NCBI GenBank assembly: GCA_016868955.1
Contig: VGFF01000095.1
Coordinates: forward strand, 1-7,824
DNA from: Armatimonadota bacterium
GTDB taxonomy: Bacteria; Sysuimicrobiota; Sysuimicrobiia; Sysuimicrobiales; VGFF01
Reading direction: 5' to 3'
Length of the DNA: 7,824 nucleotides
Positions 1 to 5,341 of this stretch are shown here, in pieces; positions within the stretch are counted from its first letter, which is position 1; every line of letters begins with the position of its first letter. Both the position numbers and the translations under genes were made by a program. Under the pieces are notes generated by a model. It was not told the DNA's origin. It searched no databases and saw nothing but the letters and a program-made list of their open reading frames with translations.

Positions 1-678
1 GGCTTCCATGCCTTCCACGCCCGGAACGTCGCCAGCCGCCTGGGATTCCAGGGCAACCGAATCGCCGAGCTCGCCGGCATCGCCGAGAAGCTCTATCGCC
101 TGTGCGTCGACATGGACGCGGAGCTCGCCGAGATCAATCCGTTGGCGATCGCGGACGGCAAGCTGCTCGCCGTCGACGCCAAGCTGATCGTCGACGACAA
201 CGCGCTGTTCCGGCATAAGGACCTGCCGCCGAACGAGGAGGTCACCGAGCTGGAGCGCCTGGCGAAAGAGAACGACCTCTCCTACGTCGAGCTCGAAGGC
301 GACATCGCGGTGATCGGCAACGGCGCCGGGCTCGTGATGTCGACGCTGGACATGTTGGCGCACTTCGGCGGGCGCGCGGCGAACTTCCTCGACATCGGCG
401 GCGGCGCGACGAAGGACAACATGAAGCAGGCCATGGACATCGTCCTTCGTAAGCCCGGCGTGCGAGCGCTGTTCATCAACATCTTCGGCGGCATCACGCG
501 CTGTGACGACATCGCCAACGGCATCGTCGAGTCCCCGCCCAAGGTCCCGGCGAGCATTCGGTTGACGGGCACGAACGAAGAGGAAGGGAACCGCATCCTC
601 CAGGCGGCCGGCATCGCCGCCAACAACAATCCGGAAGAAGCGGCCCAGCGCGCGGTTGCCCTCGCGAAGGGCGCCTGA
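1..678 (+). CDS. sucC: Succinyl-CoA synthetase (ADP/GDP-forming) beta subunit, 3' part
   Basis: The beta subunit pairs with SucD to interconvert succinyl-CoA and succinate with substrate-level ATP or GTP formation in the cytosolic TCA cycle. The reading frame is open from base 1, so the gene is cut by the window edge. 225 codons remain of a family length near 390, and the N-terminal ATP-grasp part is mostly missing. Visible family signatures are the ATP-grasp metal-binding pair EINPL (fragment residue N46) and AVDAKL (D59), then NGAGLVMSTLDML, ANFLDIGGGA, NIFGGITRCDDIANGI and SIRLTGTNEEEGNRIL of the C-terminal CoA-ligase domain. These correspond closely to E. coli SucC motifs. The stop TGA (676-678) is 3 nt before the next gene, a HIT protein, and sucD follows that gene. 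No frameshift is visible. Whether it uses ATP or GTP cannot be told from this fragment. Confidence 0.97.
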   Translation, partial: GFHAFHARNVASRLGFQGNRIAELAGIAEKLYRLCVDMDAELAEINPLAIADGKLLAVDAKLIVDDNALFRHKDLPPNEEVTELERLAKENDLSYVELEGDIAVIGNGAGLVMSTLDMLAHFGGRAANFLDIGGGATKDNMKQAMDIVLRKPGVRALFINIFGGITRCDDIANGIVESPPKVPASIRLTGTNEEEGNRILQAAGIAANNNPEEAAQRAVALAKGA

Positions 679-681
679 TCC

Positions 682-1092
682 GTGCCGTGCGTCTTCTGCC
701 GCATTCGCGACGGCGAGATCCCGTCCGTGCGCGTCTACGAGGATGACCGCGTCTTCGCGATCATGGACATCAATCCCGTGAACGACGGACACGTGCTGGT
801 CATCCCGCGGCGGCACGGCGCCGACATCTTCGAGTCAGACGCCGAGGATCTGGCGTCGGTGATGCGCGCCGCCCAGAAGATCGCGGCGGCGCAGCGGGCG
901 GCGCTAGCGCCCGACGGACTGAACCTGATCCAGTCCAACGGCGCGGCGGCGTCGCAGACTGTGTTCCACTTCCACATGCACTTGATCCCCCGCTGGGCGG
1001 GCGACGGCAAGCACTTGCACTGGAAGCTCGCACCTGGGGACGCGGCCGGAATCGAGGCCGTGGGCGCCAAGATTCGGCAAGCCGTGGTCTAG
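682..1092 (+). CDS. HIT-family nucleotide-binding hydrolase (Hint-like)
   Basis: This is a complete 136-residue histidine-triad protein. Family members hydrolyse or transfer nucleotidyl groups from adenosine phosphoramidates, aminoacyl-AMP or dinucleoside polyphosphates; the natural substrate here is unknown. The N-terminus MPCVFCRIRDGEIPS carries the usual CxxC, followed by YEDDRVFAIMDINPVNDGHVLV. The catalytic triad is HFHMHLIPR with H96, H98 and H100, preceded by the conserved N86-G87 and Q92. Length is normal for a bacterial Hint-type protein. The start is GTG at 682: it gives the standard N-terminus and has a GAAGGG Shine-Dalgarno element 10 nt upstream inside the sucC end. The gene sits 3 nt after sucC, and its stop overlaps the sucD ribosome binding site, so it should be co-transcribed and perhaps translationally coupled with both. 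The location inside sucCD is the odd part; the protein itself looks ordinary. Confidence 0.95.
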   Translation: MPCVFCRIRDGEIPSVRVYEDDRVFAIMDINPVNDGHVLVIPRRHGADIFESDAEDLASVMRAAQKIAAAQRAALAPDGLNLIQSNGAAASQTVFHFHMHLIPRWAGDGKHLHWKLAPGDAAGIEAVGAKIRQAVV

Positions 1093-1102
1093 GGAGGACG
1101 AC

Positions 1103-1969
1103 GTGGCCATCCTGATCGACGATAAGACGCGCGTGGTCGTGACCGGCATCACCGGATACCAAGGACAGTTCCACACCGCGCGTATGCTCGAGTTCGGCAC
1201 GAAGGTCGTCGCCGGCGTGACGCCGGGCAAGGGGCGCGAGCGAGTTCACGACGTCCCCGTCTTCGACACCATCGAGGACGCCGTTCGCCAGACGGGCGCG
1301 AACGCGGCATGCGTATTCGTGCCGGCGCGGTTCGCGAAGGACTCGGCAATGGAGGCGATCGCCGCCAAGCTCGATCCGGTCGTGGTCATCACGGAGCACA
1401 TTCCCGTCCTCGACGCGATCCAGATGGTCGACTATGCGAACCGAATGCGCGTCCGGATCGTCGGTCCGAATTGTCCCGGCGTAACCTCGCCCGGGAAATG
1501 CCGCATCGGCATCATGCCCAGCCACCTGTTCAAGCCCGGTCCCGTTGGATTGTTGTCGCGGTCGGGCACGCTGGCCTATGAGATCGTGGCGGCTTTGACG
1601 ACCGCCGGGCTCGGGCAATCGACGGCCGTCGGCATGGGCGGCGATCCGGTGGTCGGCATGCCGTTCATTCGCGTGCTCGAAGAGTTCGAGCGGGACCCGG
1701 AGACGAAGGCCATCATCATGGTCGGCGAGATCGGCGGCTCGGCCGAGGAAGCGGCGGCCGCCTACATCAAGGAAAAGGTGACGAAGCCGGTCGTCGCCTA
1801 CATCGCCGGGCGCACGGCGCCCGCCGGCAAGCGCATGGGTCACGCTGGCGCGGTCATTTCCGGCACGGAAGGGACGGCGGCCGGAAAGATCGCGACGTTG
1901 AACGCGGCCGGCGTCCAGGTTGCGGAGCTGCCGCGACAAGCCGCGCAGATGATCGCGAAGCTGTTGTAG
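1103..1969 (+). CDS. sucD: Succinyl-CoA synthetase alpha subunit
   Basis: This is the alpha subunit of succinyl-CoA synthetase. It binds CoA and carries the histidine that is phosphorylated during catalysis. It is full length (288 aa; the family is about 290). The CoA-binding Rossmann domain starts with TGITGYQGQFHT (residues 14-25), followed by VAGVTPGKG, ITEHIPVLD, GPNCPGVTSP (121-130) and LLSRSGTLAYE. The phosphohistidine is H247 in GHAGAVISG, matching E. coli H246. GTG at 1103 is the start: it has a strong AGGGAGG at 1091-1097, which overlaps the stop codon of the HIT gene, and it gives the expected N-terminus with no family residues lost. It lies 10 nt after the HIT gene and is the last gene of the unit, followed by a large hairpin. 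All catalytic features seen are intact. Confidence 0.98.
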   Translation: MAILIDDKTRVVVTGITGYQGQFHTARMLEFGTKVVAGVTPGKGRERVHDVPVFDTIEDAVRQTGANAACVFVPARFAKDSAMEAIAAKLDPVVVITEHIPVLDAIQMVDYANRMRVRIVGPNCPGVTSPGKCRIGIMPSHLFKPGPVGLLSRSGTLAYEIVAALTTAGLGQSTAVGMGGDPVVGMPFIRVLEEFERDPETKAIIMVGEIGGSAEEAAAAYIKEKVTKPVVAYIAGRTAPAGKRMGHAGAVISGTEGTAAGKIATLNAAGVQVAELPRQAAQMIAKLL

Positions 1970-1983
1970 CCGCCCCGACCGGC

Positions 1984-2045
1984 CGGCCTGGTGTTCTTCG
2001 ATGGGGCGTGCGGATTCGCGCGCCCCATCGAAGAACACCAGGCCG
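1984..2045. terminator. Very long hairpin after sucD, probable terminator
   Basis: Bases 1984-2008 are the exact reverse complement of 2021-2045 (25 perfect pairs). Inside them a T-G wobble (2009/2020) and three more pairs (2010-2012 with 2017-2019) close on a 4-nt GATT loop, giving 29 pairs in all. The left arm begins 14 nt after the sucD stop. There is no T-tract on either strand, so it is not a classical intrinsic terminator; U-less hairpin terminators have been proposed in other GC-rich bacteria. A smaller hairpin follows directly (2048-2055 with 2061-2068, one wobble). The structure is certain. Its role could be bidirectional termination, mRNA 3' protection, or one copy of a dispersed palindromic repeat. 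Confidence 0.6.
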
Positions 2046-2073
2046 CGCGCTGCCGTGGGCCGGCGGCGGGCGC

Positions 2074-2079
2074 TACACT
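2074..2079 (+). promoter_or_regulatory. Candidate -10 box (TACACT) for a leaderless transcript
   Basis: TACACT matches the TAnnnT core of a sigma70-type -10 element and ends 8 nt before the ATG at 2088. Initiation at the usual distance would fall on or next to that ATG. No Shine-Dalgarno sequence is visible before the ATG and no convincing -35 box is seen, which fits leaderless expression. It lies just beyond the sucD hairpin, where a new transcription unit would be expected. Confidence 0.4.
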
Positions 2080-2087
2080 ACGCCTAT

Positions 2088-2426
2088 ATGGGATTCCTGA
2101 TCAAGGTCGTGGTCCTCGCGCTGTCGCTGTATTTGGCGTCCGCCCTCTACCCGGCCGGGCTCGTCCTGCGGGACCCTCGAACGACGCTGCTGACGGCGCT
2201 GTGTTTCGGAATTGTCAACGCCACCATCCGCCCGATCGCCTTGGTCCTCTCGATCCCGTTGACGATCCTCACGCTCGGCCTGTTCATCCTGGTCGTCAAC
2301 ACCGCGATGTTGTACATCGTCGTCGCGCTGCTGCGCATCGAGCACGGGTCGTTCGCGCAGCTATTCGTCGTGTCCCTCATGGTCTCGGCCATCAGCTTCG
2401 TGTTGTCGACGTTGATCGGGGCATGA
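2088..2426 (+). CDS. Phage-holin-4_2 / YvlD-family four-helix membrane protein
   Basis: This is a 112-residue, very hydrophobic protein with four predicted membrane helices (about residues 4-24, 32-53, 56-82 and 92-111). The diagnostic stretch is NATIRPIALVLSIP followed by LTILTLGLFILVVN (residues 44-71), matching the conserved core of the family called phage holin family 4_2 (PF04020, YvlD-like). Despite that name, most members are chromosomal and not lytic; their molecular role is not settled, and links to envelope stress have been reported for relatives. The ATG at 2088 gives a normal family N-terminus. The same frame is open further upstream, but that part reads through the hairpin and is not plausible protein. 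The stop overlaps the rapZ start as ATGA, implying translational coupling. No lysis partner or phage gene is nearby, so a lysis role is unlikely. Confidence 0.85.
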   Translation: MGFLIKVVVLALSLYLASALYPAGLVLRDPRTTLLTALCFGIVNATIRPIALVLSIPLTILTLGLFILVVNTAMLYIVVALLRIEHGSFAQLFVVSLMVSAISFVLSTLIGA

Positions 2427-3364
2427 GCGTGCGTTTGGCGGCGGGACGGACGGGCGAAGTGATCGAGCCGTCGGCCGGCCGCACGGAGCCGATCGTCGGG
2501 CATGACGTCCGCATCGTGATCATCACCGGGCTCTCAGGCGCCGGTAAGTCCAACGCGATCCACGTCTTCGAGGACCTCGGCCACTTCTGCGTCGACAACC
2601 TGCCGCCGGCGCTGCTGCCGCGGTTCGCCGAGCTCGTGCTGCGATCGGAGGGGCGCGTCGATCGGATCGCGATCGTCGTCGACATCCGCAGCGGCGCCTT
2701 CTTCGACGACCTCGAGGCCGCGCTCCGCTACCTGGACGACCTGGGCATGCGCTACCAGATCCTGTTCCTCGATGCCTCCGACGAAGCGCTCGTCCGCCGC
2801 TTCAAGGAGACGCGGCGCATGCATCCGCTCGCGCCCGACGGCAGCCTGCTTGACGGGATCCACGCCGAGCGCGAGCGGCTCCGGTTCGTGCGCGAGCGGT
2901 CGCACCGGATCCTCGATACGTCCGATATGTCCGTGCACGCGCTGCGCGAGGAGCTGCGCCAGCTCTTCCAGAGCCCGTCCACCGCGGTCGGCATCAAGAT
3001 CACCGTGGAGTCCTTCGGGTACAAGCACGGTGTCCCGATCGACGTCGACCTCGTCTTCGACGTGCGCTTTCTGCCGAACCCGCACTACGTGCCGCGCCTG
3101 CAGCCGAACACGGGCCTCGACCCGGAAGTCCGGGTGTTCGTGCTGCAGTCGCCGCAAGCGATCGCGTTTCGCGACAGGCTCTTCGACATGGTCGAGTTCC
3201 TGTTGCCGCACTTCGTGGCCGAGGGAAGGTCGCACGTGACGATTGCGATCGGCTGCACCGGCGGTCAGCATCGCTCCGTCGCGATGGCGGAGATCTTGGC
3301 GGACCATCTGCGGGCGCGCGGTTACGAGTCGCGGCCTCGGCATCGGGACATCGACCGGCGATGA
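2423..3364 (+). CDS. rapZ: RapZ family P-loop regulator (YvcJ/RapZ)
   Basis: This is a 313-residue RapZ/YvcJ protein. Family members bind and hydrolyse nucleotides; E. coli RapZ senses glucosamine-6-phosphate and directs decay of the GlmZ small RNA, while B. subtilis YvcJ affects competence. The Walker A motif GLSGAGKS is at 36-43, followed by CVDNLPPALLP (57-67), VVDIRS (85-90, Walker B region) and RRFKETRRMHPL (125-136). The C-terminal domain is complete, with SFGYKHGVPIDVDLVFDVRF (197-216), LPNPHYVP and the hallmark GCTGGQHRSV (277-286). I start at ATG 2423, which overlaps the upstream stop as ATGA. This leaves about 29 residues before the conserved core; GTG at 2459 is an alternative. The stop overlaps the yvcK start, also as ATGA. 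The rapZ-yvcK pairing is widespread in Gram-positive bacteria. The regulatory target in this organism is unknown. Confidence 0.95.
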   Translation: MSVRLAAGRTGEVIEPSAGRTEPIVGHDVRIVIITGLSGAGKSNAIHVFEDLGHFCVDNLPPALLPRFAELVLRSEGRVDRIAIVVDIRSGAFFDDLEAALRYLDDLGMRYQILFLDASDEALVRRFKETRRMHPLAPDGSLLDGIHAERERLRFVRERSHRILDTSDMSVHALREELRQLFQSPSTAVGIKITVESFGYKHGVPIDVDLVFDVRFLPNPHYVPRLQPNTGLDPEVRVFVLQSPQAIAFRDRLFDMVEFLLPHFVAEGRSHVTIAIGCTGGQHRSVAMAEILADHLRARGYESRPRHRDIDRR

Positions 3365-4722
3365 TCCATCGCGTCGCGCGCCGCCTGCGCCAGCTCTCGA
3401 AGTGGTTCGTGCCCGGCATCCGGGTCAAGCGGTTCATCCTCTTGCAGCTGTTCGGCGTCGTGCTCGTCGTCATCGGCGCCGTTCTCATGCTCGACTTCGC
3501 GTTCCCGACCGTCGTCGCGCGGATGGTCGGCTGGTTAATGAGCACCGTGCAGTGGCTGTGGGGCGTCGAGTGGTGGATTCTGCATCCGCTCGGGGTCCTG
3601 ACGTTCCTGTCGGGCCTCCTGCTGATGTTCCTCGGTCTGCGCGCGACGATCCGATCCGTCGCCGGCGTGTTCCTGCCGCGAGGCGATTACCGGCTCGTCG
3701 AGTTGATGGTGCAACGCCGCGCGATGGGGCGGGGACCCCGCATCGTCGCGCTCGGCGGCGGCACCGGCCTGTCCAACTTGCTGCGCGGCTTGAAACGATA
3801 CACGACGCACTTGACCGCCGTCGTCACCGTCTTCGACGACGGCGGCAGCTCGGGACGGTTGCGCCGCGAGCTCGGCGTCCCGCCGCCCGGCGACATCAAC
3901 GACTGCCTGATCGCGCTTGCCGAGGCGGAGCCGGTCATGACGGACCTGTTTCGCTACCGTTTCCCGTCCGGAGACCTCTCCGGGCATTCCTTCGGAAACC
4001 TCTTTCTCGCCAGCATGACCGGTGTCGGCGGCGACCTCGTGTCGGCGGTGCGGTTGGCGAGCCGCGTTTTGGCGATTCGCGGACAAGTCTTGCCGGCGAC
4101 GAATCATAACGTGGTGCTGTCGGCGGAGTTCCTCGACGGCAGCGTCGCCGAAGGGGAATCGGCGATCCCGGAGATGCGCAAGGCGATCCGGCGCGTCATC
4201 CTGCGGCCGTCGGAGGTCCGGCCCGTGCCCGAGGTCCTGGAGGCGATCGCGAACGCCGACTTGATCGTGCTCGGTCCCGGCAGCCTGTTCACGTCGGTGC
4301 TGCCGAACCTGCTCGTCCGTGGCGTGGCGGACGCGGTGCGTCGCGCGCAAGCGCCCGTGGTACAAATCGTCAACGTGATGACGCAGCCGGGCGAAACCGA
4401 CGGCTTTCGCGCGTCCGATCACATTCAGGCGCTCATCGAGCACGTCGGCCCCGGCATCGTCGGCGGCGTCGTCGTGAACACGAAGATGCCGCGCGACGAA
4501 GGCCTCTTGACGCGTTACTTCGAGGAGGGCGCCGTCCCCGTGCTCGCCGATTTCGACCGCATCCGACAGATGGGCGTCGAGCCGTTCGGTCAGCCGCTCG
4601 TGCGCGAAACCGACCTCGTGCGGCACGATCCGCAGCTGCTCGCGGACGCCGTCCTGCTCGCGCTCGACCGGTTGTCGCAAGGACGCCACCGCGTCTCCCG
4701 CGTCAGCGTCATCAATCCATAG
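3361..4722 (+). CDS. yvcK: Membrane-anchored YvcK (UDP-GlcNAc-binding, CofD-like) protein
   Basis: YvcK-type proteins (gluconeogenesis factor, also called YbhK or CuvA) bind UDP-N-acetylglucosamine. In B. subtilis they are needed on gluconeogenic carbon sources and for normal cell wall synthesis. This one has 453 residues, well above the roughly 300-330 of soluble members. The extra N-terminal 120 residues hold two hydrophobic helices (about 25-48 and 72-93) between basic stretches, so the catalytic-like domain should be held at the inner face of the membrane. The core begins at GPRIVALGGGTGLSNLL (125-141), then VTVFDDGGSSGRLRRE (155-170), GDINDCLIAL (177-186), GHSFGNLF (208-215), LGPGSLFTS (304-312) and NVMTQPGETDGF (338-349), all intact. 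The ATG at 3361 overlaps the rapZ stop by 4 nt. The next gene is nuoA, not whiA, which often follows yvcK in Firmicutes and Actinobacteria. CofD transferase activity is unlikely given the YvcK motifs and gene pairing. Confidence 0.94.
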   Translation: MIHRVARRLRQLSKWFVPGIRVKRFILLQLFGVVLVVIGAVLMLDFAFPTVVARMVGWLMSTVQWLWGVEWWILHPLGVLTFLSGLLLMFLGLRATIRSVAGVFLPRGDYRLVELMVQRRAMGRGPRIVALGGGTGLSNLLRGLKRYTTHLTAVVTVFDDGGSSGRLRRELGVPPPGDINDCLIALAEAEPVMTDLFRYRFPSGDLSGHSFGNLFLASMTGVGGDLVSAVRLASRVLAIRGQVLPATNHNVVLSAEFLDGSVAEGESAIPEMRKAIRRVILRPSEVRPVPEVLEAIANADLIVLGPGSLFTSVLPNLLVRGVADAVRRAQAPVVQIVNVMTQPGETDGFRASDHIQALIEHVGPGIVGGVVVNTKMPRDEGLLTRYFEEGAVPVLADFDRIRQMGVEPFGQPLVRETDLVRHDPQLLADAVLLALDRLSQGRHRVSRVSVINP

Positions 4723-4739
4723 GCCGGCGACGGCGCGCG

Positions 4740-4759
4740 GCGCGGCTTCCAGCCCGCGC
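4740..4759 (+). terminator. Weak terminator-like hairpin after yvcK
   Basis: Bases 4740-4747 can pair with 4751-4759 (8 pairs, one bulged C, 3-nt loop TCC), followed by TTCCTT at 4761-4766. It begins 18 nt after the yvcK stop. The stem is GC-rich but short and the T-run is broken, so termination would be partial. It abuts the -35 box of the nuo promoter. Confidence 0.35.
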
Positions 4760-4764
4760 GTTCC

Positions 4765-4794
4765 TTGACAGTGGCGAAGCGGCCCGCCTATGAT
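4765..4794 (+). promoter_or_regulatory. Sigma70-type promoter of the nuo operon
   Basis: A perfect TTGACA -35 box (4765-4770) and a TATGAT -10 box (4789-4794, one mismatch to TATAAT) are separated by 18 bp. This is the best promoter match I found in the window. It lies in the only intergenic gap before nuoA. Transcription should start near 4801-4803, leaving a 5' leader of about 184 nt before the nuoA ATG. Confidence 0.8.
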
Positions 4795-4800
4795 CGGTAG

Positions 4801-4984
4801 CGGTTCGTCGCCACCCGCAGTGCCTTCGGACGGTTCAACTGACTTCGTCGACGCACGCCACCGGTCGCCGGCGGCGCAAAGTGGTCGGCATCCGCGGTCC
4901 GGCGGCAGCAGGGTTTCGTGACCCCGCGGATAACCTTTACAGGGTTTCGGAACCGAACGCCTTCAACGGGGGGAAATCGAAAGC
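4801..4984 (+). other. Long 5' leader of nuoA with inverted and direct repeats
   Basis: This is the predicted untranslated leader between the nuo promoter and nuoA. It contains a perfect 8-bp inverted repeat, ATCCGCGG (4890-4897) and CCGCGGAT (4924-4931), and a 10-bp direct repeat CAGGGTTTCG (4909-4918 and 4940-4949) spaced 31 bp apart, about three helical turns. The second copy could form small alternative hairpins, since its GGTT (4943-4946) can pair with AACC at 4932-4935 or at 4951-4954. The leader ends in a purine-rich Shine-Dalgarno region, GGGGGGAAA (4968-4976), 8 nt before the ATG. I see no credible small coding frame and do not recognise any known riboswitch class. Regulatory function is inference. 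Confidence 0.5.
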
Positions 4985-5341
4985 ATGCCGTTGGATTGGG
5001 CCTACGTCGCCATCTTCGCGCTCGTGGGAGCGGCGATGGCGGCGCTGCCGCTGGCGATCGTCTGGTTGATCGCACCACGCAGCTCCTACCCGCAGAAACG
5101 ATTGGCCTATGAGTCGGGCGTCATTCCGTTCGGAACCGCCTGGACGCAGGTCAACGTCCGTTACTATCTGTTCTCGCTCGTGTTTCTTCTGTTCGACGTC
5201 GAGGTGGTCTTCATATATCCGTGGACCGTCGTCCTGCGGTCCCTGGGGATGCCGGCGTTCATCGCGATGGCGATCTTCCTGGTTCTGCTGACGATCGGCC
5301 TCCTCTACGAGTGGAAGAAAGGCGCGCTGGAGTGGGCGTAG
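4985..5341 (+). CDS. nuoA: NADH:quinone oxidoreductase subunit A
   Basis: NuoA is a small three-helix membrane subunit of complex I beside the quinone channel, at the junction of the two arms. The 118-residue product has the normal length. Helices lie at about 7-30, 60-82 and 90-108. The conserved loop segment YESGVIPFG (42-50) and the family signature FLLFDVEVVFIYPW (67-80) are both present; the acidic FDVE sits in the second helix and the YESG loop contacts the quinone region. The ATG at 4985 has a GGGGGGAAA ribosome binding site. It is the first gene of the operon, behind a strong promoter and a long leader. Its end overlaps nuoH by 10 nt. In most bacteria nuoB would follow; here it does not. 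Confidence 0.97.
   Translation: MPLDWAYVAIFALVGAAMAALPLAIVWLIAPRSSYPQKRLAYESGVIPFGTAWTQVNVRYYLFSLVFLLFDVEVVFIYPWTVVLRSLGMPAFIAMAIFLVLLTIGLLYEWKKGALEWA
5317..5322 (+). promoter_or_regulatory. Ribosome binding site that sets the nuoH start
   Basis: GAAAGG at 5317-5322, inside the end of nuoA, is 9 nt before GTG 5332. It supports that GTG over the next ATG at 5392, which would cut into the first membrane helix, and over the longer upstream open frame, which only shadows nuoA. Confidence 0.6.

Noticed and set aside
800..2038. Long minus-strand open frame opposite the HIT gene and sucD
   Set aside because: It is antisense to two clearly recognised genes, has arginine/aspartate-rich low-complexity content, and lacks any family motif. 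It is a GC-skew shadow of codon bias.
2001..2087. Upstream extension of the holin-family frame to an ATG at 2001
   Set aside because: It begins inside the hairpin stem, and its residues are charged and unlike the family. The ATG at 2088 starts directly before the first helix.
1991..2422. Upstream extension of the rapZ frame to a GTG at 1991
   Set aside because: It would translate the palindrome and the out-of-frame holin-like gene. The N-terminus before 2423 has no family similarity, and the ATGA overlap gives a better start.
2088..2426. Phage lysis gene, implied by the family name holin
   Set aside because: There is no endolysin, spanin or other phage gene nearby, and it sits in a chromosomal operon with rapZ and yvcK. 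The family is mostly non-phage.
3535..4689. Long minus-strand open frame opposite yvcK, plus similar ones at 2534-3343 and 6732-7781
   Set aside because: Each mirrors a well-conserved + strand gene, is rich in R/D/H/Q repeats with no recognisable domain, and has no promoter or ribosome binding site.
3721..4722. YvcK core read as CofD (2-phospho-L-lactate transferase)
   Set aside because: The superfamily is shared, but the GGGTGLSNLL and DDGGSSGRLR motifs and the pairing with rapZ point to YvcK.
4881..5069. Small + strand frames in the nuoA leader (also 4918-5112)
   Set aside because: They run into nuoA out of frame, have no clear ribosome binding site and no recognisable protein features. 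They are not credible leader peptides.
5221..5331. Upstream extension of the nuoH frame
   Set aside because: It is the shadow of nuoA in another frame. The NuoH family N-terminus fits GTG 5332 with a GAAAGG ribosome binding site.
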